64,000 nt of DNA. Origin: Adiantum capillus-veneris. Lineage: Eukaryota > Streptophyta > Polypodiopsida > Polypodiales > Pteridaceae. Below the pieces are notes generated by a model, which made no database searches, was not told the DNA's origin, and saw only the letters and a list, made by a program, of their open reading frames with translations. This document shows positions 43,100 to 61,648 of this stretch, one piece after another (the first letter of the stretch is position 1; every line of letters begins with the position of its first letter). The translations under genes were made by a program, and so were the position numbers. The stretch covers positions 14,629,809 to 14,693,808 of the forward strand of contig CM043959.1 in the NCBI GenBank assembly GCA_014529385.2. Direction: 5' to 3'.

Positions 43100-44700
43100 T
43101 CTCCAGTAAAGAAACCACTGGCCAAAAAGTTAAAACCTTTCAATTTTCTACAAACCTTACAACTTGGTCATGGAGGATGCACGAGAAAAGAGAAGCCTAC
43201 TGTCAGACACTAATTTCGAGCATATTTAATAATCTAATCTTGAAAAAAACTTTGCCTCAAGATCTTTTGAGAGAAACATGAGATTGTAATTTGTCCCCCA
43301 CTAGTGCTCACTAAACGAAAAGATGATTCTTGGGATTTGTGAACCCACAAAATGAACAACCCCACGTTCTTTCCATTAGAGGCAACCTAAAATCTGTAAT
43401 ATTTGAAGACTAAAGACATGTCATCATTAGAGTTACACATGTTCATTTAAATGAGTACCCACTATCTTAATTCAACCAATCAATATTTTTAGCTTAGCAA
43501 AAAATGCTTAAAAATACAACTCAATTATTTTTTCTATTTTAGTCAACAAAAAGACATTGCATCGCTATAGCCAGGCCCAAAAAAAAAACTTTATTAACAC
43601 CACCTTTACAACCATGTGCATAGCAAGTGTACATGCCCGTAAACCCATCATTAGAGTGAACAATAAAAATTAGTTTACGCGAGAAGCTCGTAGCTTGCAA
43701 AATCATAAGAAACGTGGCACCTAGCATAGCTTCATGGTGAAAAAGTATGCGTATAGCAAACATGCATGAGCACCATATGCCACATGAGGAAGACATCGAC
43801 TCTTATGCTTGCACCTTGCAAGCCACCCACATGCCGTGCTTGAGGAGATTAGAAAAGTTATGGCCACGTAGGTGTAGGCGTGTGAAATTTGCCATGCACC
43901 TTGTTGGAGGAATATGTCGTAAAGCACGACATGCCTTACATGTTGGAAGCCTCGCTTGCACCGTCATGCCTGTGAGGTTGGCCGCGCTTTGCACCGGCTA
44001 TGTACAGAGCCTTGCTCCTTGAAAATGCAGCAATCCTTTAGATAACCATGCTTTGCATGCCTTTTGTCTTGCACTTGAGAGCTTTGCATGGCCGAGCTTT
44101 CTCAATATCTTTGCATGGACTTTCTCAGCTTTACATGAGCGTCCATCAGGTTTACAAGGACTTCCCCGATCTTCATATGGCTATGCATGCATGGCTACGC
44201 CGAGCTTGGCATGGGCTTCCTCAGCTTTGCGAGCTTTGCATGGCTTACCTTGTTCACAACCGGAGTTTTAAGGTGGAGCACCTCTCTCCAATAGGCCCAC
44301 CAGCGCCAATTGGTGCATGCGTGAATCACTGCTAGCCTAGGCACCATTGGCTGCATACGTTGTTGACTGCATGGAACTGTCAGCCCGCCTGGCTACCTGT
44401 AATTCAGCTGCATCCCCACGCTTGGATGGCCACCAAGCAAAATTCAAAACTGAGCCTCCAAAGGTCTTGCTGACCTACGCCATTTTCTCCATCCGCCTCC
44501 ATACTGGCTATGCAGTCGGTGTGACGTGCATACAGGCTTTGCATGCCGTCTGTCATCGTCGACAGTGATGCCAAGACAGGCCTTGTCAAGGTTGGCGTCA
44601 AGCAATGGGAGGTTGGTCTCAGTCATTGCCCGAACTGCATCGGGTTGGGCATCATCTTGCCCGTGGGCTGGCCCGGAGGACCCATGGCCTCCTTGCTGCT
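43100..44700. other. GCATG-rich stretch without a recognised gene
   Basis: From about 43750 to 44560 the words TGCATG, CATGC and GCTTTGCATGGC recur many times on both strands. Open frames (44048-44335 and 44404-44601) are products of this low-complexity background and carry no known domain. Confidence 0.5.
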
Positions 44701-44705
44701 GGCTG

Positions 44706-44875
44706 TGCTGAAAACCCTGTACTCATGATCCTGCATCGCTCCCTCTCCCAGATACGACACACAGGATACACACAGACGGTTGTAACTATTTGATTGGATT
44801 AGTTTACAAGCCTCTATTAATAGCATGTCACTTGCACCCTTTCATATCTGACGGGCACAAGCATTATTCACAACA
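44706..44875 (-). repeat. 3' LTR of the small LTR element
   Basis: 170 bp, pairing with 46091-46267 with few differences and one short gap (a GTGACAT insertion in the partner). The purine run ATGGGGGAG on the minus strand adjoins at 44876-44884. Confidence 0.85.
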
Positions 44876-45235
44876 CTCCCCCATAATGCGTGTGACCGCA
44901 TACAGGGAATGTGTATGTGTGTATTATTTCCTAGATACAAAATCAGTCCCAGGAGGGTTCATGGTGCTTCGTCATCCATTACAAGTATGAGTATGCAAAT
45001 TATCCTGGATCTATCATGTCTTTGGTGAGCATCGACATCTTCATCTGCTTCATGGCTATCACATCCAGTTTCTCAAGCTTTTCACAAACTTGTTTACCAG
45101 AAATTCTCCCCCTCAAGTGAAGTCATGAGAAGCTTGAGAGAGAAGCAGTGTCGCCAGGATCCAAAGAATGCTTCTGGAGGCGTCGTACGGAGACTTCAGA
45201 TTTCATCTTCACACGAGGTGAAGGAAATCGCAGCT

Positions 45236-46028
45236 TCATTGTGCAAGAAAGATGATCGAAAAACTCAGAACTTGAAGGTGAATTGAGAGTTGCATAGAGA
45301 TCCGGAGATGCATTTTGCTGGCGAGGTAAGGATACTTGATAGCACGCTTCACGCATATCAAAAAGGTGAAAAACAACAGCATCAAATTCAACCTTAGAGT
45401 GAGTTCCGTCGGTTTTGCTAGTGCTAGGAAGTTAAGTTGAGATTCATCATCTGTACTTTCTAGGGGCAGGAGCAGCCCATGATCTCCATTTAATGACAGG
45501 AGGGAGCGTTCGGCAGGGGCTGAAGCATGCCCAAATTCGCAATCGTTCTGCAGGAATTTAACTTCTACAGCTTCTCCTCTTGAAATGGGCGGGAGGCAGC
45601 CCTCATTTTCTTCAAAGTGCCCTTCTTCATGGGGCTGCGGGTCAATGTTAGCCGCTTCTTCTCCACTTGGCAGGAGTATACCTTCGCCATTATCTTCTCC
45701 ACTTGGCGGCAGGAGGCAGCCTGCTTGTTCTTTGTCGTCTCCACTTGACAGCAGGAGGCAGCCCACTTGTTCTTTGTCGTCTCCACTTGACGGCAGGATC
45801 TTTGTCATCTCCACTTGACGTCAGGAGGCAGCGCGCAGATTTTTCTTGCTGTGGTGCAGAAGGTTCGGTGACGCGACTGGTTTCTTTGCCGTGAGCAGCG
45901 TGTGCAGAAGGTGCAAAGGGTGTGGGGCTTTCATGCACACCCCGACCAAACAGAGTATGGCTTGCAGGCCGACTTCTTGTGAGGCGCTCATCTTCTTCAG
46001 ATTGCAGGAGAGAGAGAGAGGAAGGCAC
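45236..46028 (-). pseudogene. Internal ORF of the small LTR element with a 14-residue repeat, frameshifted
   Basis: From 46028 the frame reads MPSSLSLLQSEEDERLTRSR and proceeds into repeats of SSGDDKEQxGCLLx, a 14-residue unit made by the 42-bp minisatellite. A unit shortened to 28 bp shifts the phase, and the second phase continues from 45814 to 45236 with an acidic segment (HEEGHFEENEGCLPP). I recognise no domain. Restricted to an element without enzymes, it is either a small gag-like protein or captured sequence. Confidence 0.45.
45701..45833. repeat. 42-bp minisatellite inside the small LTR element
   Basis: Units begin CCACTTGACGGCAGGAGGCA at about 45701, 45743, 45785 and 45813. The third is only 28 bp, the others 42 bp. 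Confidence 0.85.
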
Positions 46029-46080
46029 TACAGGAATCGACGAAAGAATTGTGTGTGGGCACCCGCAGGTGACCGCCTAG

Positions 46081-46090
46081 CCGGATACCA
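46081..46090 (-). other. Primer-like site of the small LTR element
   Basis: Minus-strand TGGTATCCGG directly abuts the 5' LTR. The first seven bases equal the iMet primer site TGGTATC; the rest diverges. Confidence 0.5.
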
Positions 46091-46267
46091 TGCTGAAAAC
46101 CCTGTACTCTGTTCCTGCATTGCTCCCTCTCTCAGATACGACACGCAGGATACACACAGACGGTTGTAACTATTTGATTGGATTAGTTGTGACATTTACA
46201 AGCCTCTATTAATAGCATGACACTTGCACCCTTTCACATCTGACGGGCACAAGCATTATTCACAACA
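46091..46267 (-). repeat. 5' LTR of the small LTR element
   Basis: 177 bp with the same ends as 44706-44875. Confidence 0.85.
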
Positions 46268-46634
46268 GGCTACCCCTGTTGTCAGTCATTGAGGCCGCTT
46301 CAGCCGCATGAAATGCGTGTTGGGAGGCACCTTGCAAGGGCTGCTACATGCACCCACCCTGCAAGCAACACCACCCATGGCGTGTGCGATGCTCATGTGC
46401 CTGTAAGGCCTAGATCGACTCACGGTTCTGCCTACATGCTTTCGCCTTGAGACCTCCACACCGGTTTGTGGAGAGGCGTGCGTCCTTCCCATGCTCAACT
46501 CCTTCAAGCTGGTGGTGATGCTTAGTCTTGTTGCATGCTTTGCATGCTTTCATGCAATCCTTCATGACCCTCGCTAGGCCTATAGCCACTTCCCTCCATC
46601 GTCTTCTTCCTTTCAATTCTCAAGGAAGGGGGGA

Positions 46635-46638
46635 GAGA

Positions 46639-46669
<31 letters not shown>

Positions 46670-46865
46670 CACCATCTCCATACATAAGGATAGAGGAGAG
46701 ACTTTCCTCCAGCGCGGTGCTGTTCATCAGCAATTGGCCTCTCTGCTTGCAAGTCACTAGAGTTGCAGCTCTTAATTATTGCAGGTTGCATGTTTTTTTG
46801 GTCCGGGCGGGCGCCGGGGGGGGGGGGGAAGGAGGGGGGAGAGAGAGAGAGAGAGAGAGAGAGAA
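46635..46865. repeat. GA and G-run microsatellites
   Basis: (GA)n at about 46635-46668, a G run at 46817-46828 and (GA)n at 46840-46864. Frames across them are artefacts. The rest of 46268-47110 shows no gene. Confidence 0.9.
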
Positions 46866-47149
46866 AATATGGTGGGGGACTAGAGAGATATGTTTTTCTC
46901 TTGCTCTATACGTATAACTTGCAGTTTGTCATTCAAGGGAAGGTATTTATAAAGTCTCAAGAAGATACCCTCAAAGGCCTTATCTATCTCCAAAGGTTCA
47001 AAAACCATCCACAAAAGAGGCCGATATCAGGCTTTGTAGTGTAAAGCAAAAAACAAATGTTGCAAGTCTCTGCCAGCTCAATTTTCAAGGGCAATATTTA
47101 GGTTACATATCTATCCATCTTGTAGAAAATGGCGATTTTTGGCCTTGAA

Positions 47150-48060
47150 AGAGACTTTGATTTCTGCACGATGTGTGTGCCTAGTAGGAAGCACTTTGGA
47201 CAGAGGCAAGGGCCTCTCTCCAAATTCATGTACGGTTGTATTTTTAGCAAGCGACACTATGCATTGGTAAAGGAGCTCATGTGACAGTACACACGACCGA
47301 TGTTGACGTTGCAAAAGTATGTGGTGCTTCTCGAGGCTGTCAAAGGATCCTGCACTCCTTGAGGGTCCGCCGGCGCTACCGCTTGGAGAGTTATTGGCCG
47401 TGCTACCACCTGGTGCTTAGCTGATGTGTGTGCCTAGTGGGAAATACTTTGAAGGGAGGCCTGATGTTGACGTTGAAAAAGTACGTGGTGCTTGGCTGAA
47501 GTGTGTGCCTAGTAGGAAAGACTTTGGAGAGAGGCAAGGGCCTCTCTCTAAATGCAATCATGTACGCCTATATTTTGAGCATGTGACACTACGCACGATC
47601 GATTGATCGACGTTTACGTTGAAAAAGTATGTGGTGCTTGGCTGATGTGTGTGCCTAGTGAGAAATACTTTAGACAGAGGCAAGAGGCAAGGTGTACGCC
47701 TATATTTTGAGCATGTGACACTACTCACAATCGATCGATCGATGTTGACATTGAAAAAGTATATGGTGCTTGATTGATGTGTGTGCCTAGTAGGAAGCAC
47801 TTTGGAGAGAGGCAAGGGCCTCTCTCCAAATGCAATCATGTACGCCTATATTTTGAGCATGCAACACTATGTATTGGTAAAGGAGCTCATGTGACACTGC
47901 ACACGATCGATCGACCAATATTCACGTTGCAAAAGTATGTGGTGCTTGGTTGATGTGTGTGCCTAGTAGGATATACTTTAGAGGGAGGACCGACGATGAC
48001 GTTGAAAAAAGTATGTGGTGCTTGGATGATGTGTGTGCCAAGGGGGCTAGGATTTAGGGC
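47150..48060 (+). repeat. Tandem repeat array, left block
   Basis: About six units of a repeat containing GTATGTGGTGCTTGGCTGATG, TGTGTGCCTAGTAGGAA, TTTGGAGAGAGGCAAGGGCC and CGATCGATCGA. Unit starts by the GTATGTGGTGCTTG marker are near 47316, 47481, 47626, 47758, 47934 and 48012. The first is interrupted by unrelated bases (47330-47420). Units are about 80 or 130-180 bp. Confidence 0.9.
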
Positions 48061-53918
<5,858 letters not shown>

Positions 53919-56390
53919 ATACGACCGATCGACCAATGTTGACATTGAAAAAGTATGTGGTGCTTGGCTGATGTGTGTGCCTAGTAGGAAATACTTTGGA
54001 GAGAGAACCGACGTTGACGTTGACGTTGACATTGAAAATGTATGTGGTGCTTGGCTGACGTATGTGTCTAGTAGGAAATACTTTGGAGAGAGGCAAGCGC
54101 CTCTCTCCAAATGCAATCATGTACGCCTGTATTTTGAGCATGGGACACTAGCTCATGTGACACTACACACGCCTGACCGACTGTCGTTGACGTTGAGAAC
54201 GTATGTGGTGCTTGGCTGATGTGTGTGCCTAGTAGGAAGCCCTTTGGACAGAGGCAAGGGCCTCTCTTCAAATGAAATCATGTAGGCTTGTCTTTTTAAC
54301 ATGTGACACTATGCACAACCGACCGACCGACATTGATGTTGAAAAAGTATGTGGTGCTTGGCTGACGTGTGTGCCTAGTAGGGAATACTTTGGACATAGG
54401 CAAGGGCCTCTCTCCAAATGCAATCATGTACACTTGTATTTGGAGAATGTGACACTATGCATTGGTAAAGGAGCTCATGTGACACTACGCACGATCGACT
54501 AACCATTGTTGACGTTCAAAAAGTATGTGATGTTTGGTTGATGTAGGTGCCTAGTAGGAAATAATTTGGAGAGAGGACCAACATTGACTTTGAAAAAATA
54601 TGGATGTACTTTGGAGAGAGGACCGACGTTGACGTTGAAGTTGAAAATGTATGTGGTGCTTGGCTGATGTATGTGTCTAGTAGGAAATACTTTGGAGAGG
54701 GGCAAGCGCCTCTCTCTAAATGCAATCATGTACGCCTGTATTTTGGGCATGGGACTCTAGCTCATGTGACACTAAACACGACCGACCGATTGACATTGAC
54801 ATTGACATTGAAAAAGTATGTGGTGCTTGGCTGATGTGTGTGCCTAGTAGGAAGCACTTTGGCCAGAGGCAAGGGCCTCTCTTCAAATGAAATCATGTAC
54901 GCTTGTATTTTTAGCATGTGACACTATGCATGACCGATCGACCGACGTTGACGTTGAAAAAGTATGTGGTGCTTGGCCGATATGTGTGCCTAGTAGGGAA
55001 TACTTTGGACATAGGCAAGGGCCTCTCTCCAAATGCAATCATGTACACTTGTATTTTAAGCATGTGACACTATGCATTGGTAAAGGACCTCATGTGACAC
55101 TACGCACGATCGACTAACCAATGTTGACGTTCAAAAAGTATGTGATGCTTGGTTGATGTAGGTGCGTAATAGGAAATCATTTGGAGAGAGGACCGACATT
55201 GACTTTGAAAACATATGTGGTGCTTGGCTCATGTGTGTGCCTAGTAGGAAATACTTTGGAGAGAGGCAAGGGTCTCTCTCCAAATGCAATCATGTACATC
55301 CGTATTTTGAGCATGTGACACTAGCTCATGTGACACTATGAACGATCGATCGATCGACGTTGATGTTGAAAAGGTATGTGGTGCTTGGTTGATATGTGTG
55401 CCTAGTAGGAAATACTTTGGACAAAGGCAAGGGCCTCTCTCTCCAAATGCAATCATGTACGCTTGTATTTTGAGCATGTGACATTGCATTGGTAAAGGAG
55501 CTCATGTGACACTACCCACGACCAACCGACGACTGATGTTGACATTGAAAAAGTATGTGGTGCTTGGCGGATGTGTGTGCCTAGTAGAAAATACTTTGGA
55601 GAGAGGACCGACGTTGACGTTGACGTTGAAAATGTATGTGGTGCTTGGCTGATGTATGTGTCTAGTAGGAAATACTTTGGAGAGAGGCAAGCGCCTCTCT
55701 CCAAATGCAATCATTTACGCCTCTATTTTGAGCATAGGACACTAGCTCATGTGACACTACACATGACCGACCGATCGATGTTGACGTTGAAAAAGTATGC
55801 GGTGCTTGGTTGATGTGTGTGCCTAGTAGGAAGCACTTTGGGCAAAGGCAAGGGCCTCTCTTCAAATGAAATCATGTACGCTTGTATTTTTAGCATGTGA
55901 CACTATGCACGACCGATCGACCGAGGTTGACGTTGAAAAAGTATGTGGTGCTTGGCTGATGTGTACCTAGTAGGAAATACTTTGGAGAGAGGACAGGGTC
56001 TCTCTCCAAATGCAATCATAGACGCATGTATTTTGAGCATGTGACACTAGCTGATGTGACATTATGCACAACCGATTGACCGATGTTGACGCTGAAAAAG
56101 TGTGTGGTGCTTGGGAGATGTGTGTGCAAGTAGAAAATACTTTGGAAAGAGGCAAGGGCCTCTCTCCAAATGCAATCATGTACGCGTGTATTTTGAGCAT
56201 GTGACACTATGCATTGGTAAAGGAGCTCATGTGACACTACGCATGACCGATCGATGGACGTTGACGTTGAAAAAGTATGTAGTGCTTGGTTGATGTGTGT
56301 GCCTAGTAGGAAATACTTTGGAGAGAGGCAAGGGTCTCTCTCCAAATGCAGTCATGTCGCCTGTATTTTGAGCATGTGAAACTATGCATG
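53919..56390 (+). repeat. Tandem repeat array, right block, hairpin-bearing units
   Basis: About 17 units by the GTATGTGGTGCTTG marker (near 53952, 54041, 54205, 54347, 54523, 54648, 54817, 54961, 55138, 55216, 55374, 55554, 55636, 55794, 55941, 56101 and 56277). Long units carry a perfect inverted repeat; for example 54082-54094 pairs with 54099-54111, with a 4-base loop. Other shared parts are runs of GACGTT, CGACCGACCGA/CGATCGATCGA, and ATTTTGAGCATGTGACACTA. Unit spacing alternates in a pattern that repeats with a period of about 612-615 bp (54205 to 54817, 54347 to 54961, 54523 to 55138), a higher-order arrangement. Confidence 0.93.
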
Positions 56391-56425
56391 ACATTGACCA
56401 GGAAGAAGATATCCAGCTTTGTATT

Positions 56426-56461
56426 CTAGAAACCTTAGATTTAGTGATCTGAGGTTTCTAG
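56426..56461. repeat. Short imperfect hairpin
   Basis: CTAGAAACCTTAGAT pairs with ATCTGAGGTTTCTAG across a six-base loop, with one mismatch. It lies just outside the array end. Confidence 0.75.
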
Positions 56462-57363
56462 AGTAAATCCTAATCTTCTGTAAAGTTTGTAAGACTTCAA
56501 AATTGTCCTATATATGTAAGGTTCTTTTGTTAGTTAATATTACGAGTAAAACGGCACTGCCTCAGATCCGTGGTGAGCTAACCCTCAGAGAAGTGACAGA
56601 GAGAATTTCTCGAGATGAGGACATCTCGAATCCCTAGTTGGAGAGATTGTAACATGCCCAAACTTTTTGTCAATAGAAGTTATTCCCTTATCTTTTGCGG
56701 GTATCTGAAGTTGTACTTTGTGAAATTTATGAAGGTTTTAAAAGCAACAATCAGATCAAAAATCGGATACCGTTCAAGAAGTTTGTAAAAGTTAGAAGGA
56801 AATTCTTCCCCTCACATAAAAACTAAGTGTGATATTGTACAACGCGTTAGGAAGAATAATTGACTATAGTGATGAGGTCGATCCACTTGTTTAAGTTCAT
56901 ACACGCGCTTTAGAATTATACAGTACCTCAATCGGACTTCTAAATCATTAGTTGTCGGTTTCGTGAGAAACCCTTAAATTATTAATTCCAATGGACAAAT
57001 CAATGCTTAAAACTAAGTTTAGGATAGGAGTTGACTTAGGGAAAGTTAGAGGAGCTATAGGCTAAAGATAAGGAGAATAGGACCCAATTTAAAAAAGCGC
57101 AGAGGATAAAGTTTAGAGCTCTCTCCTCTTTCCAAGAGAGCATGCAATCTTCTATAAAAAGAAAAGGAGAGGGGTCTTCTATTTTCGTGCATAGGGATCC
57201 GCACCACGTGCGTCTTTATCACACATTTTTTATATATTTTTTTAACAGACACGCACGAAATCGAAATTCGCTATTCTTAACACCCCCCTCCCTCACTATT
57301 CTTAGCACTCTATTCCACTATTCTTAGCAAGACTTTTCACTATTTTTAGCACCTTGAAAAACC

Positions 57364-57372
57364 TATATAAAG
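57364..57372 (+). promoter_or_regulatory. TATA box
   Basis: TATATAAAG, followed by a C run (57376-57388) and a pyrimidine/purine leader with an ATG 190 bases on in a good context (ACGATGG). Confidence 0.5.
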
Positions 57373-57558
57373 CAACCCCCCCCCCCCCGGTCCACAAGGA
57401 ACTCAGTCAGAGAAAGATAGTCAGGAGACTCTCAGAGATAGAACTCTCTCCGTCAGTTGCGGAAGCCCTCGCGAGAAGAACCCCTGCCTAACTCTCTTCA
57501 CCCCATCAACCTCGTGAAACCTCGCAGAGATTTCGATCCTCACACTCAACCATTCACG

Positions 57559-57741
57559 ATGGCTTCAAAGAGAATCACCCGAAGCTCTAACGACTCTCCT
57601 ATCCCTACGTCAAGGAAGATGCAGAAAAAGGTTTCCTTCGCGCCAGATCCAAATTACCATGAAACGGCTCCATCAGTCGAGATCGAAAATAACCCTCCTC
57701 CAGCGACGATTCTGATTCAACCTGGGCCATTACTCCGATAA
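57559..57741 (+). CDS. Short basic ORF downstream of a TATA box
   Basis: 60 residues from an ATG in strong context. Basic first half (MASKRITRSS, SRKMQKKVSF) and a proline-rich end. An upstream in-frame ATG at 57457 would add 34 residues. No domain is recognised. It may be the start of a gag or a small unrelated frame. Confidence 0.3.
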   Translation: MASKRITRSSNDSPIPTSRKMQKKVSFAPDPNYHETAPSVEIENNPPPATILIQPGPLLR

Positions 57742-57945
57742 GTCAGATTAAATTCTGTATTGTTTCATACTGACCTAGTGAGTCAACATAAGCTTCCTTA
57801 TAAACGGACGAGTAAATGTGACTTATCACACAAGACCAACATATGTTTTCTTATAGCTTAGTGAAAGAATTGTTTGATGAATAATGTTTGAGAAATGTTG
57901 TTTTGATGAAGCATTGTTTTATGTATAAATGTTTGAAAGAAATGT

Positions 57946-58070
57946 TTCGCGGTTAGCAAGATGTCTGGTGGTTAGCAGGATGCCTCGCGATTAACGGGAT
58001 GCTCGATGGTTAGAAGGATGCCTCGCGATTAGCGAGATAGAAGGATGTGCACTCACGATTAGCGAATAAA
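57946..58070. repeat. Imperfect about 20-bp minisatellite
   Basis: Repeats of CGCGATTAGCGGGATGCCT with variants (GGTTAGCAGGATG, GATTAACGGGATGCTCG) recur about six times. Confidence 0.75.
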
Positions 58071-58075
58071 AACCT

Positions 58076-59226
58076 TTACAAAAAATCTGTTGATTAAACA
58101 GAGGAAGTTTGCGGTTCGCAGTAAAGTTTTTATGTTAAATGTTAATGTTGAATAGGACTTCTTTATTAGATCATGTTTGACAACTTGTTTGGGTGATGAT
58201 TGAAAAGTCATATATAATTTTTCCAAAATAGGGTTACAAAGAACATCGCTAAAAATAGGAGTACTATAACATCTATACATGGGGAATCAAAAACCTCAAG
58301 GAAACCTTTTTGAGCAAATGCATAACCGAGTAACATCCAAACAAAACACCTAAGTATAAAGTAGAGAGGAGAGGGCTTTAGTCTTGCAAAAAGCACGATA
58401 AAAACATACATGAAGCATTAAAGCTTGTGCTTGTAGACAAAGTCATAATTTTCTTATCAGCAAAGCAAAGATAATCAACGAAAATAATCCTTTTATCAGA
58501 CTAACGAGGGATCCTGGAAGAACATGTTTTCACCTACCAATATGAGTGGGATTGCACATACATTGATGATATATGTATGTGTGACCAGCAAAAAAATACA
58601 AAAGACATAATGACGGGCCTTGTTCATAAAAAAAACCCAAGAACATGTTCCTAAGGCAATACAACAATCACTTGTTTTCCACATGACATAAATTACCCAC
58701 ACTTGTACTAGAGTGTACACCAAATCAGCTTCTTACCATATAAAGATGCATAGGTTAAAAACAATTGCCTAGTATAAATCCATTTGTAGGACAATCCCAT
58801 ACCCTTGTGTCACACTACCGTTGCACCTTTTGATGCATCTGAAACAACTACAAGTGTTTGAAAGAAGCTCAAATGAGAGTCCAATCTAAACATCTTCAAA
58901 ACACATGATAGATGTTCTTGCAAGATACATATGTAAGAAAGTGATTCTTTCTTTTTTGGAAGTCCTTGTATGTGCATCAAAAATTGACATTGTCATGCAA
59001 AATCGCATGTACTCCTCCACAAATCCTTCAAGCTTTGAACCAAACCCAAATAGTTTTGATCACCCCAAAAGCATGGTGCTCCAACCCCCCAATTAACAAT
59101 TAAGGAGAGGTCATTGATGAATCTTGCACATCTGTCACGTAAATTTGGAATCATGCCAAAACAAGAAATCTTTTGACAAGATTGTCCTCTTCTTATTTCC
59201 CATACTATCTTTGAAACATTCTTTTC
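58076..59226. other. Unassigned stretch
   Basis: No gene recognised; several short minus-strand frames (58059-58723) with hydrophobic content and no known domain. Confidence 0.4.
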
Positions 59227-59501
59227 TGGCTCACCTCAGGGGGTGCACCTCTAAATATGTAAGTTGTTTATGTGAGTTCAAATGAAGGGGTTTTTTTATT
59301 TGCTATAATGTGTATATCTTAATAGGTTTATGTTAACAAAAAGAATTTTTTAGTGGTTTATAGAGAAAAACTTGTAATTTTGTGAGAAAAAGGGGTAATT
59401 TTATTATGTTGTGACATGTAAATAAAGTAGGGCTTTTAATACCCTTTGAACGCACGTTAATAGGTGATTTCTAAAAGGTGCACCCCCTAGAGTGGCTCAC
59501 C
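59227..59501. mobile_element. MITE with 9-bp target duplication
   Basis: A 257-bp AT-rich element (59236-59492) flanked by exact TGGCTCACC copies at 59227-59235 and 59493-59501. Its ends are inverted: TCAGGGGGTGCACCTCTAAA at the left and, in reverse complement, CTAGGGGGTGCACCTTTTAG at the right. The interior has no coding frame. A 9-bp duplication fits Mutator-type transposition, and 8 bp hAT. Confidence 0.82.
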
Positions 59502-61249
<1,748 letters not shown>

Positions 61250-61648
61250 TTGACTCATGAGAGGACATTTTGTCCCAAGGAAGTTGCACATCTATTTGAA
61301 CTAAGGGGAAAGCCCTTTTTGCAAAACTTTTATCCTGATCAACTTCGTATCTACAATGAGAGCATGCAAAAAATTAGAGGCTGGTTCAAAGAGGGCTTTG
61401 ATAGTTTTGCTTTGAAGCAATTTTCAAGTCTGAATCTACACAAAAATAGCGATGCATCTCATTACCGTACCTTTATTCAAGGTAAAATGCATGAGTTGGA
61501 TGATCTTTGTTGTGGCTCTAAAAAAATTCCATGGAGAGTAGATGATGTCTATGCTAAAGTGCTAGAGTCGCGGCACTATAATAGGAAAGAAAAAAGTATT
61601 TGTATTGTTAATACTCGATCATCATCTTCAAAGTCCGATCAAACATAA
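61250..61648 (+). CDS. Unrecognised ORF, possibly a TE gag fragment or host gene relic
   Basis: 132 codons with ordinary composition, open upstream of the ATG as well (from about 61205), ending in a TAA. Features: FYPDQLRIYNESMQKIRGWF, a Cys pair in DDLCCGSKK, PWRVDDVYAKVLESR and a Ser/Lys-rich end. Soluble, no membrane segment. I do not recognise the family. Its balanced composition, unlike the repeat-derived frames around it, suggests a real coding origin. Confidence 0.35.
   Translation: MTHERTFCPKEVAHLFELRGKPFLQNFYPDQLRIYNESMQKIRGWFKEGFDSFALKQFSSLNLHKNSDASHYRTFIQGKMHELDDLCCGSKKIPWRVDDVYAKVLESRHYNRKEKSICIVNTRSSSSKSDQT

Larger units (their letters stand above)
44701..46272 (-). mobile_element. 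Small non-autonomous LTR retrotransposon (TRIM-like)
   Basis: LTRs of 170 bp (44706-44875) and 177 bp (46091-46267), both TGCTGAAAACC...TTCACAACA in plus reading. The right LTR is followed on the minus strand by a TGGTATCCGG primer-like site and the left LTR is preceded by an ATGGGGGAG purine run. The flanks are GGCTG and GGCTA, a 5-bp duplication with one change. Total 1.56 kb. The 1.2-kb interior has no RT, integrase or RNase H, so enzymes must come from another element. Confidence 0.82.
56391..57558 (+). mobile_element. Probable 3' end and LTR of a chromovirus
   Basis: 56580-56647 resembles the end of a plant chromovirus pol and its purine tract: a frame with ERISRDEDISNP, then GGAGAGAT. 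It is followed at 56648 by TGTAACATGCCC, a common start of such LTRs. A TATATAAAG box lies at 57364. The LTR end is not located, so the right boundary is a guess. Upstream pol is cut off by the tandem array. Confidence 0.4.

Noticed and set aside
53919-56390. Hammerhead ribozyme in the tandem units (CTGATG ... GAAA)
   Set aside because: CTGATG is followed by T instead of the required A, and the bases between it and GAAA cannot form stem II.
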